From the NCBI GenBank assembly GCA_038040385.1, contig JBBPII010000008.1, forward strand, positions 62,001 to 126,000: a stretch of 64,000 nucleotides of DNA. The letters are read 5' to 3'. The position numbers and the translations under genes are program-made. Below are positions 18,602 through 25,857 of the stretch, piece by piece. The first letter of the stretch is position 1. Every line of letters starts with the position of its first letter. This DNA is from Gilichinskyi gelida (GTDB taxonomy: Bacteria > Acidobacteriota > Thermoanaerobaculia > Gp7-AA8). The notes below the pieces were generated by a model that was not told where the DNA came from, did not search any database, and saw only the letters and a program-made list of their open reading frames with translations.

Positions 18602-19735
18602 GTGGAATTCGACATCTTTTTCTCCATCTGCCAGACGGAAGTCCACGGCACCATGCCGGACGAAGCGACGATGTTCCGCAACTTCTTCGAGCAGGTGGAG
18701 TTGGCGGACGCGCTGGGATTCGGCACCGCGTGGGTGGCGGAGAGTCACCTCTCCACCGAGGTCCAGAAGATGAATCCCGGCGCGGTCATCCCGCACTTCG
18801 TGGGCGAGATCGGGCTCAACACCGACATCCTGCAGCTCGCGCACCGGGTGTTCGCGCGCACCAAGCGCATCGGCGTCGGCTCGGCGATCATGAACATCCT
18901 CTGCAACGGCGGACCGATCGCCGCGGCGGAGCGCATCAAAACCTTTCTCGCCCTGCACGGACTCGATCCGGAGGAGAAGCGGCTGCTCACCATCGGCTTC
19001 GCTTCGGGGCGCTTTCCCTTCATCAACATCCCGTACGGCATCGTGGCGCGCGACGACTTCGAGAAAGCGCACTGGCCGGCGGTGAAGAACAATATCTTCG
19101 AGGAGGCGACGGAAATCTTCCTCCGCCTGCTGCGCGGCGACGTCCTCAGCTCCGACATGGTCGCGCCGCGCACCATCGATGAGGTGCGAATCGCGCCGCG
19201 ATGGGTCTTCCCGAAGCTGAAGATCGTCCCGCAGGAGCCGCGCATGGATCTGCTGAGGCTGTCGATCGGCTCGCACGACCCGCACCTCCAGGCGTTCGCC
19301 AACACCATCCTTCCCGTCGGCGTCTTCAACCTCTCCATCACGCCGGGCGAGGAGATCGAGAAGACCAACGAGCGGATGGTGACCGCGTATCAGGGCACGT
19401 GGCACCGGCGGCTCATGCCGCGCACCGTGCTGGTCTTCATCAACGACGACCCGGCGCGTGCGGCCGAGGAGGCGCGCGACGCGCTGACGAACTACTGGCG
19501 GGCGCTGGAGGGGACGCTGGACGAGGAGAAGGTACGCAAGGCGACCAGCAACGCCCTGATCGGCGACGCCGCGGCCATCGCCGCACAGATGCGCGACCGC
19601 TTCCACTCCGAGGACCGCCTGATGCTGTGGTTCGACTTCAACAATCACGATTCAAAACGCGTCATGAAGAACATGTCCGATTTCATGACCCAGGTCGCAC
19701 CATTCTGGAGTGCGGCGGCCATGCCGCCGCTCTAG
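18602..19735 (+). CDS. Luciferase-like (LLM) flavin-dependent oxidoreductase
   Basis: A 377-aa TIM-barrel protein of the bacterial luciferase superfamily. Features are the first strand EFDIFFSICQTEVHG, GFGTAWVAESHLS, HRVFARTKRIGVGSAIMN and a C-terminal LMLWFDFNNHD segment. It should use FMNH2 (or F420H2) to oxidise an organic substrate, which is not identifiable. The GTG at 18602 is preferred; the longer frame upstream is repeat sequence. The last residues WSAAAMPPL and the stop are encoded by a small palindrome (19705-19735), so the native C-terminus may have been altered. Confidence 0.85.
   Translation: MEFDIFFSICQTEVHGTMPDEATMFRNFFEQVELADALGFGTAWVAESHLSTEVQKMNPGAVIPHFVGEIGLNTDILQLAHRVFARTKRIGVGSAIMNILCNGGPIAAAERIKTFLALHGLDPEEKRLLTIGFASGRFPFINIPYGIVARDDFEKAHWPAVKNNIFEEATEIFLRLLRGDVLSSDMVAPRTIDEVRIAPRWVFPKLKIVPQEPRMDLLRLSIGSHDPHLQAFANTILPVGVFNLSITPGEEIEKTNERMVTAYQGTWHRRLMPRTVLVFINDDPARAAEEARDALTNYWRALEGTLDEEKVRKATSNALIGDAAAIAAQMRDRFHSEDRLMLWFDFNNHDSKRVMKNMSDFMTQVAPFWSAAAMPPL
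19705..19735. repeat. Short palindrome GCGGCGGCCATGCCGCCGC ending the LLM gene
   Basis: GGAGTGCGGCGGC followed by its inverted arm. It encodes SAAAMPPL and the TAG stop of the luciferase-like gene. It is a small relative of the GGAGTGCGG repeats at 3490 and 4254. Confidence 0.7.
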
Positions 19736-19751
19736 CGTCATTGAAGAGCAA

Positions 19752-20465
19752 ATGAAACGCATCGCGCTGATCCTACTGATCACCCTCGCCGCGCTGGCCG
19801 GAACCTTCGCCTACAGCAAGTCCCGCACGCACCAGCTCTTCGGCACCATCGTGCCGCGGGTGGAGACGGAGCGGAAGGTGGTGGCCCTGACCTTCGACGA
19901 CGGCCCCACCGCCTACGCCGCCGACGAGATCCTCGCCGCCCTCGGCTCCACAAAGGCGACATTCTTCCTCATCGGCGCGGAGATTGCCGCCGAGCCCGCG
20001 CTGGCGCGGCGCCTCGTCGCCGCCGGCCACGAGATCGGCAATCACTCCTACCACCACGACCGCATGGTGCTGAAGTCGCCGGCGTACATCGCCAAGGAGA
20101 TCGAGTCGACGGATCGCCTGATCCGCGCCGCCGGCTGGAAGGGCCCAATCCTCTTCCGCGCGCCGTTCGGCAAGAAGCTGGTCGCGCTGCCGTGGTATCT
20201 CGCCCGCCACGGCCGGACGCACATCACCTGGGACGTCGAGCCGTCACACGCCCCACAGATCGACCACCACACCGACCGCATCGTCGCCCACGTGCTGTCC
20301 CACACCCGCCCCGGCTCGATCATCCTGCTCCACCCCTGGTACCACGGCCGCGAGGCGACGCGCGCCGCGATCGCGCCGATCATCGCCGGGATGCGCGCGC
20401 AGGGGTACGAGTTCGTGACGGTGGGCGAGTTGCTGGCGCTTCGGCGAAGCCAGCAGCGCGAATAG
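19752..20465 (+). CDS. Polysaccharide deacetylase (NodB domain)
   Basis: A 237-aa exported carbohydrate esterase family 4 protein. The N-terminal hydrophobic segment MKRIALILLITLAALAGTFA is a signal or anchor. NodB motifs are visible: ALTFDDGPT (catalytic Asp and metal Asp), GNHSYHH (metal His residues), FRAPFGK, WDVEPSHA and SIILLHPWYH. It removes acetyl groups from a GlcNAc-containing polymer, such as peptidoglycan or an exopolysaccharide. The final 45 codons (from 20331) are duplicated in diverged form at 21797-21922, on the far side of the Ntn-hydrolase cassette. Confidence 0.92.
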   Translation: MKRIALILLITLAALAGTFAYSKSRTHQLFGTIVPRVETERKVVALTFDDGPTAYAADEILAALGSTKATFFLIGAEIAAEPALARRLVAAGHEIGNHSYHHDRMVLKSPAYIAKEIESTDRLIRAAGWKGPILFRAPFGKKLVALPWYLARHGRTHITWDVEPSHAPQIDHHTDRIVAHVLSHTRPGSIILLHPWYHGREATRAAIAPIIAGMRAQGYEFVTVGELLALRRSQQRE

Positions 20466-20504
20466 GACGTGAAGGCGAAGAAAAGAGAGGGACGGCGGCG
20501 CTAA

Positions 20505-20720
20505 TTACTCGTCCGCTTCGTCCTCACCTTTGCCGCCACTTGGGATGTTGATCAAGAGCGTTAACTCTGGCGGTTCGCCCTCATCAGCTCCGCAGGTCGT
20601 CATCGCTCGCGAGCGCTCCTCTTCCGTCGTTTGATACGGAAATCGCGGGCCGTCTCCGATGTTCAGGTGATCCGTAGCGGGCGCATTCGCGTCGGTGTTG
20701 AGTGTTCCCGATCTAAGCAT
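20505..20720 (-). CDS. Small acidic protein, partner of the Ntn hydrolase
   Basis: A 71-aa protein whose ATG overlaps the end of the Ntn-hydrolase gene by 8 nt, which argues for a real coupled gene. It is hydrophilic, Pro/Asp-rich in the first half (DANAPATDHLNIGDG), has one hydrophobic strand (LTLLINIP) and ends in SGGKGEDEADE. No family recognised. It could be a substrate, adaptor or inhibitor of the hydrolase; nothing in the sequence decides. Base composition is lower in GC than the flanking chromosome, like its partner. Confidence 0.5.
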   Translation of the reverse strand: MLRSGTLNTDANAPATDHLNIGDGPRFPYQTTEEERSRAMTTCGADEGEPPELTLLINIPSGGKGEDEADE

Positions 20721-21573
20721 TCGGCACCTCCGGAGGGTTTAAGTCGCGCGTGAAGTAGTATTTGCGTTGAACCCATTTGAAGCCTTCGTGCTTCGTTATC
20801 GCCGCAATCTCAATTGGGCCGCCGACAGTCGGCGCGCCGGGTGTATAGCGGGAGTATTTTTCTGTGAGGTGAACCAAGAAGCCCGCCAGATCAATGGCGT
20901 CTTGAATCGGCATCGCGTCGTTTATCACCGGCACCGCCAACTCGCGCTGAATGATTTGCATTGCGGCGTCGATTTGTGCGGGGTCTACGCCCAGCTTGTC
21001 GAGCAATACTGTTCGAAGCCGAGGACTGTAACCGAGCAATAAACGGCTAATCGCTTCCGGCTCGCCATTCCAGGTGGCACCGCACTGCTCAATAGCGCGC
21101 ACGGGAGTTGGGTCACTGCATGTGCCTTGGTTATCAACCCGTATTGTGTATTCCTCGGCGCGCTGGCTTCCAGCAGAATATCCGGCCACGATGAACCCAA
21201 GTTCTGGCTTCTGCGGCCAGTCCTTAAAAGCCTGCACGTAATTCTCGTCATAGATGAAGGTTTTCAGGCGTTCCGCGATCGTGGCGATCGAATATGATTG
21301 AGGATCAACGTGCCAATCTTTGTGGGCGGGGTCACCAGAGAATCTTGCGCGTAGGTCTTTTATCAGCGTCGACGTTGAGGCATGGCCAATCGCGCCAGAG
21401 CCCCACGTGATGGCGCCGATCGGTAACCCTTTGCGGAGGTTGAAGACCTTGTTTGCGTTGTCGTACACCTGCACGACCGACGGCCCGCTGGGGCCCTGCG
21501 CAAGAAGAGTCGCGGCGCTGTCAGATGCAAGGACAACTCCGTCATTAACCTTCAGGCTGATGGCTATCGTCAT
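20713..21573 (-). CDS. Proteasome-fold Ntn hydrolase (HslV/20S-beta relative)
   Basis: A 286-aa protein. After removal of Met1 the N-terminus is Thr, and TIAISLKVNDGVVLASDSAAT places Asp at mature position 17, exactly as in HslV and 20S beta subunits (Thr1/Asp17). The Lys in NANKVFNLRKGLPIGAITWG corresponds to catalytic Lys33, displaced by an insertion of about 8 residues (GPSGPSVVQ region). GSGAIGHASTSTLIKDLRARF fits helix 1 of the fold. The C-terminal 100 residues are not recognised. It is likely an N-terminal-nucleophile peptidase. No hslU, mpa or other ATPase is adjacent, and hslV-type genes are normally much shorter (about 175 aa). Lower GC and the flanking duplication suggest acquisition. 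Confidence 0.8.
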   Translation of the reverse strand: MTIAISLKVNDGVVLASDSAATLLAQGPSGPSVVQVYDNANKVFNLRKGLPIGAITWGSGAIGHASTSTLIKDLRARFSGDPAHKDWHVDPQSYSIATIAERLKTFIYDENYVQAFKDWPQKPELGFIVAGYSAGSQRAEEYTIRVDNQGTCSDPTPVRAIEQCGATWNGEPEAISRLLLGYSPRLRTVLLDKLGVDPAQIDAAMQIIQRELAVPVINDAMPIQDAIDLAGFLVHLTEKYSRYTPGAPTVGGPIEIAAITKHEGFKWVQRKYYFTRDLNPPEVPNA

Positions 21574-21796
21574 CGGAATGCGTCGGCTCTCATCGTAGGT
21601 GGGTTCGGACCGAGAAGATTCCCTACCCTCACGGACCTTCCCCCGAAGGGTAGTGCCGTGACCGCCTCATCCGTTTGGCGGATCATACACGAGGCGAAGG
21701 ACCCGGCTATAGCAGTTATCACTATGGTGAAGGTTACCATAGTTTCGATGAGGGAAGAGCCAACTCACAGAACGGCCGAGGCAAGTCGCCCGCCGT
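21574..21796. other. Intergenic stretch between Ntn hydrolase and deacetylase relic
   Basis: No gene is supported here. It holds mixed, lower-GC sequence with a small dyad (CCCTACCCTCACGG ... CCGAAGGGTAG near 21625-21655) and a GGTGAAGGTTACCATAG segment. It should contain the promoter of the minus-strand hydrolase gene, but no clear -35/-10 pair stands out. Confidence 0.5.
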
Positions 21797-21922
21797 CACC
21801 CCCTACGCCCGGGCGAGTTGCAGGCGCGCGCCGCCATCGCGCCGGTCATCGCCGGCCTCCGCGCGCAGGCCTATGACTTCGTGACCGTGGGCGAGTTGTC
21901 GCCGCTCCGCCTGAGCCAGTAG
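21797..21922 (+). pseudogene. 3' fragment of a polysaccharide deacetylase gene (duplicate)
   Basis: The plus strand encodes HPLRPGELQARAAIAP, then VIAGLRAQAYDFVTVGELSP and LRLSQ followed by TAG. It aligns without gaps, at a constant offset of 1466 bp, to HPWYHGREATRAAIAP, then IIAGMRAQGYEFVTVGELLA and LRRSQQRE of the intact deacetylase. Similarity continues 9 nt past the TAG (AGCGCGAAT). There is no start and no upstream homology, so it is a remnant. It overlaps, on the opposite strand, the 3' end of the hydrolase pseudogene. Confidence 0.9.
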
Positions 21923-23240
21923 CGCGAATGCGCCGACCACGCGCGCAAGGCCGGGGCGACCGAAAAGACCAGTGCCAGCATGCCGAGCATGATGAAAAAG
22001 CCTGTTTTCACGATTGCGACCTCAGTCGGCAGGAACCAGCGCAGGACCAGCGACACGAGAAACGGGACGAGCGCCGCCAGAGCCACGAAGATGGCGGCGC
22101 CGAGCAGCAGTACGGCGATCACCACGACCGGCGCGAGGAGCGTTTCGCCGAGGAGGACGAAGAAATCGCGGCGGCGCTCGTCCGGCGTCCGCTCCAGCGG
22201 GATCTCGCGTCCGGCAAGGCCTCGGGTCAGAGCGGCGAGAAAGACCGGGCTGTGCTCGTAGACCAGGTGGCCGCGGAAGAAGCCGCCGCCGAGGAGGCTG
22301 TGGTTTCGCAGCTCGCCCCACTCCGCGAGCTGGCGCAGGCGTCCGGCGACGGGATCAAAGTACGACCGGAAGTTGTCCCATTCGATCTTCGCCCCGCCCA
22401 GCGGCGGACCGTCGGGCGTCAGCCGGGGCCAGAAGAAGCGGATCTTCTCCAGCGGACTGCCGATGGTGTAGACGCGGCGGACGTTGGCGCACGCCGCGCG
22501 GACGGCCTCGTCGCCTTCGAAGCCGAAGCCGGACAGGGCGTGATACGTGACCACGCTGCCGAGGCTGTGCGCGACGACGTGAATCGCGGCGCAGCCGTCG
22601 GCCTGCGCCTTCATGAGCTGGTCGTAAAAGCGCTGCACGATCCGGCCGTGCACCCCTTCAGCCCAGGGGCAAACGCAGGCTCGTTCTTCTCCCGATAGAA
22701 CGCTTTGCCGGCCGAGCTCACGTAGCTGAAGACGTCGCCGACATACTCATCGAGGAGGTGTTTGATGACCTTCGGCTGTGCGTCTTTGGCCGTTCGCCGC
22801 AAAGACCACCTCGGGCGGCGTTTGCCCTTGATCACTTCCAGAACGACGCCGGCCCCGAAGTAGCCCAACAGCATCAGGACATTGACGAGCGGCAGCGCGC
22901 ACCACGCCAGCTTCAGAAACGACCAGGTCCCTTTCGGGTAGTTGCGGCGCAGGAGGTTGAGCAGCGGGAACCACGTCACACTTTGCAGCTCTTGGATGCG
23001 GAACGCGTCGCGGCTGGCGGCGCCGGTCAGCAGATCCGCCCAGTAGACCTCGTACAGACGCACCGGTTGTCCGCCGAGGGTGAGGACGCCGTCGGGACCG
23101 TTCGTGCCGAAATCGCGCTCCACGCAGGAGAGTCCGGCGATCAGCTTCTCGACCGCTTCGCCCGGTTTCTGCGCGCCGATCCCATGCACGACCAGGACGG
23201 CAATCGGCGGCTTCGCGCTTTCGGCCTCAGATACACTCAT
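21871..23240 (-). pseudogene. Alpha/beta hydrolase with two C-terminal membrane helices, split by a frameshift
   Basis: Two adjoining minus-strand frames make one protein. The first (23240 to about 22660) starts MSVSEAESAKPPIAVLVVHG with the HGIGAQKPGE oxyanion region and a hydrophobic helix (ALPLVNVLMLLGYFGAGVVL). The second (about 22653 to 21871) continues HGRIVQRFYDQLMKAQADG, the nucleophile HVVAHSLGSVV (GxSxG-like) and two C-terminal membrane helices. The frames are joined by one indel in the C/G runs at 22652-22670. Both halves carry essential parts, so the gene is either broken or contains a sequencing error. Its end overlaps the deacetylase relic. Confidence 0.8.
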
Positions 23241-23244
23241 TGCG

Positions 23245-24318
23245 GTGACCCAGTTTAACGAATCGCATCCGCCCAACTTCGCCCGCGCCATGCCCAACTG
23301 GCAGCCGTTGGTGGAGTACCGGCGCAACGGCGTGGCGGAGAACACCATCCACGGCGCGGTGTCGTGGGTGTCGGGGCGCAACCTCGTCCACTCGTTCGGC
23401 GGCAATGTCGAGGTCTACGGCCGCTCGATGTCCAAGCCGCTCATGATGAAGGTCTTCGCCCGGGAGTTCGCCCGCGCACTGAATTCCGAGCAGCAGGCTA
23501 TCTCCGTCGCCTCGCACAACGGCGACACCGAGCACGTGCGCGTGGCTCGCTCGCTGCTGCTGGAGAGCGAGTGGGGGATGATGCAGGCGCCGCTCGACGT
23601 CCCGCTGGTGCAGTTCGGACGGCAGGTGCGCCGCCCGCGCCGTTGGTACCACTGCTGCTCCGGCGAGCACGCCGCGATCCTGCGCGGCTGCAAGCTCAAG
23701 GGATGGTCGCGCGTCGGCTACGTCTGGCCGCACCACCCGTTCTTCCAGGAGTACCTCGAGTACATCCGCCGCGTGCTCGGCAGCGAGTGGAAGGAAGGGG
23801 TCATCGCCAAGGACGGCTGCGGCCTGCCGACGGTGTCGATGACGGTGACCGATCTGGCCAAGCTCTTCGCCAACCTGGTCACCGAGCGCCGCGTCGACTG
23901 GATCTGGGACGCCATGACTGGGCATCCCGATCTCATCGGCGGCTTCAACCGCCTCGACTCGACGATCCTCAAGGCCTGCCACGGGAGCGTGATCGCCAAG
24001 GAAGGCGCCGACGGCCTCCTCGGCCTGGCCATCGAGCATCCCGAGTACCCCGACGGCCTCGGCGTGGTGGTGAAGATCGCGCACGGCTGGAATCCGCAGG
24101 CCACCTGGTACATCGCCCGCTACATCCTCGGCGTGCTCGGATTCGAGTTCCGCAATCCATACAAACTGCGGCGGCAGAAGCCGTTCATCGTGCCGGAGGT
24201 CATCCCGCCGAACCTGCGCGAGCGAATGGGGACAATCGTGCCGTGGGACTCGTGGGACCCCGACATCGACAAGTGGGAGTTCGATCCCGCGGAGTTCGCG
24301 GTGTCATCCCGAGCGTAG
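23245..24318 (+). CDS. Asparaginase II (ReAV-like) family protein with altered metal motif
   Basis: A 357-aa protein of the Rhizobium-type (class 3) asparaginase family. The Ser-x-x-Lys pair is in GRSMSKPLMM, the second catalytic Ser in AISVASHNGD, and the metal Cys residues in CCSGEHAAIL and KDGCGLPT. In characterised relatives the motif is CSGKH, whose Lys binds the metal; here it is Glu. It would hydrolyse L-Asn to Asp and ammonia, or a related amide. The start is GTG 23245; ATG 23290 is the alternative. The tail VSSRA and the stop come from an adjoining repeat. It is divergent from the hydrolase pseudogene with only 4 bp between the starts. Confidence 0.87.
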   Translation: MTQFNESHPPNFARAMPNWQPLVEYRRNGVAENTIHGAVSWVSGRNLVHSFGGNVEVYGRSMSKPLMMKVFAREFARALNSEQQAISVASHNGDTEHVRVARSLLLESEWGMMQAPLDVPLVQFGRQVRRPRRWYHCCSGEHAAILRGCKLKGWSRVGYVWPHHPFFQEYLEYIRRVLGSEWKEGVIAKDGCGLPTVSMTVTDLAKLFANLVTERRVDWIWDAMTGHPDLIGGFNRLDSTILKACHGSVIAKEGADGLLGLAIEHPEYPDGLGVVVKIAHGWNPQATWYIARYILGVLGFEFRNPYKLRRQKPFIVPEVIPPNLRERMGTIVPWDSWDPDIDKWEFDPAEFAVSSRA

Positions 24319-24398
24319 AGAGGGATCGGTGTGGGCGGGTGGCAACCTTTTGCGCGCCACCCGCCCACACCGATTCTTCGCTACGCTCAGAATGACAC
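24301..24398. repeat. Long inverted repeat, GTGTCATCCCGAGCG family
   Basis: Outer arms GTGTCATCCCGAGCGTAG and CTACGCTCAGAATGACAC; inner arms CGGTGTGGGCGGGTGGC and GCCACCCGCCCACACCG. It supplies the asparaginase stop (TAG in GAGCGTAG) and ends 2 bp before the aldehyde dehydrogenase ATG. Confidence 0.9.
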
Positions 24399-24400
24399 CA

Positions 24401-25807
24401 ATGCAACTCGCGAACTTCATCGCTGGACGCTTTGAACCGCCGCGCTCCGGCACGTACCTCGACGACATCGATCCCGCCACCGAGGAAGTCATCGCCCACA
24501 TCCCGGACAGCGACGAGCGCGATGTCGATGACGCGGTGCAAGCGGCGAAGCAAGCTTTCCCGGCGTGGTCGCGCACGCCCGCCGCGGAGCGCTCGAAGAT
24601 GCTCCTCAAACTCGCCGATCTGATCGAGCAGAACCTCGACGAGCTGGCGCGGATCGAGTCGACCGACAGCGGCAAACCGCTGTCGCTGGCGAAGATGCTC
24701 GACATCCCGCGCGCGGTGGCCAACTTCCGCTTCTTCGCCACCGCGATCCTTCACGCGTCGAGCGACGCGCACATCACCGACGCCGCGGCAATCAACTACA
24801 CCTTGCGCCAGCCGCTCGGCGTGGTCGGGCTCATCTCGCCGTGGAATCTACCGCTTTACCTGCTGTCGTGGAAGATCGCGCCGGCCATCGCCGCGGGGAA
24901 CACCTGCGTGGCCAAGCCGAGCGAGATGACGCCGCTGACCGCGAATCGCCTCGCCGAGCTGTCGCTCGAGGCGGGCATCCCACCCGGCGTGATCAACATC
25001 GTGCACGGCCTCGGCGGCAAGGCCGGCCGCGCGCTGACGACGCACGACGACGTCGCCGCGATCTCCTTCACCGGCGGCACGGTGACCGGCGCGGCCGTCG
25101 CCGCCAATGCCGCGCCGCGGTTCAAGAAGCTATCGCTGGAGCTGGGCGGGAAGAATCCGACGGTCGTCTTCGCCGACGCCGATCTCGATCAGGCCATCCC
25201 CATCTCGCTTCGCGCCGCGTTCTGGAATCAGGGGGAGATCTGCCTCTGCGGCTCGCGCGTCTTCGTCGAGCAGCCGATCTACGACACCTTCGTCGAGGCG
25301 TTTGCCGCCGGCGCGAAGAAGCTGAAGATCGAAGAGGACTTCGGCGCGCTGATCAGCGCCGCCCATCGCGACAAAGTGATGGGCTACATCGAGCTGGCGA
25401 AGCAGGAAGGCGGCACCATCGTCGCCGGCGGCCGCCGCGTCGATCGCAAGGGCTGGTTCGTCGAGCCGACCGTGATCACCGGCCTCGGACCCGACTGCCG
25501 CGTCCTGCAGGAGGAGATCTTCGGCCCGGTGGTGACCATCACCCCGTTCCGCGACGAAGGGGAGGCGGTGCGCTTCGCCAACTCCACGCGCTACGGCCTC
25601 TCCGCCAGCGTCTGGACGCGCGACCTCTCGCGCGCCCACCGCGTCGCCGCCGCCATCGACAGCGGTACGGTGTGGATCAACTGCTGGCTGCTGCGCGACC
25701 TCCGCGTCCCGTTCGGCGGGATGAAGGAAAGCGGCGTCGGGCGGGAGGGGGGCTTCGAGTCGCTGGAGTTTTTCACCGAGGCGAAGAACGTGTGCGTGAA
25801 ACTGTGA
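24401..25807 (+). CDS. Aldehyde dehydrogenase, muconic-semialdehyde type
   Basis: A 468-aa NAD(P)-dependent aldehyde dehydrogenase. PWNLPLYLLSWKIAPAI, GGTVTGAAVA (the cofactor glycine motif), catalytic Glu in LELGGKNP, catalytic Cys in NQGEICLCGSR, EEIFGPVVTI and PFGGMKESGVGREGG are all present. The PLYLLSWK region and GEICLCGSR resemble 2-hydroxy- and 2-aminomuconic semialdehyde dehydrogenases (DmpC/AmnC group). A class III extradiol dioxygenase follows after one intervening gene, so the two probably act in sequence in meta-cleavage of a catechol or aminophenol. ATG 24401 is used; upstream codons are repeat-derived. Confidence 0.9.
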   Translation: MQLANFIAGRFEPPRSGTYLDDIDPATEEVIAHIPDSDERDVDDAVQAAKQAFPAWSRTPAAERSKMLLKLADLIEQNLDELARIESTDSGKPLSLAKMLDIPRAVANFRFFATAILHASSDAHITDAAAINYTLRQPLGVVGLISPWNLPLYLLSWKIAPAIAAGNTCVAKPSEMTPLTANRLAELSLEAGIPPGVINIVHGLGGKAGRALTTHDDVAAISFTGGTVTGAAVAANAAPRFKKLSLELGGKNPTVVFADADLDQAIPISLRAAFWNQGEICLCGSRVFVEQPIYDTFVEAFAAGAKKLKIEEDFGALISAAHRDKVMGYIELAKQEGGTIVAGGRRVDRKGWFVEPTVITGLGPDCRVLQEEIFGPVVTITPFRDEGEAVRFANSTRYGLSASVWTRDLSRAHRVAAAIDSGTVWINCWLLRDLRVPFGGMKESGVGREGGFESLEFFTEAKNVCVKL

Positions 25808-25857
25808 TTTGGTAGCCGAGATGCACGCTTTTGCGTCTCAAGAGTTAGGATCATTCG

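Noticed and set aside
20505..20720. Idea that the 71-aa protein is a Pup-like tag for the Ntn hydrolase
   Set aside because: Pup ends in GGQ or GGE at its very C-terminus; here SGGKG is followed by EDEADE, and no Pup ligase is present. Kept only as an unknown partner.
21658..21876. A 72-aa plus-strand frame between Ntn hydrolase and relic
   Set aside because: It is low-complexity, has no ribosome site, and overlaps the deacetylase relic in another frame.
22611..22700. Programmed ribosomal frameshift in the split hydrolase
   Set aside because: No recognisable slippery heptamer with a downstream structure was found; a simple indel in C/G runs explains it better.
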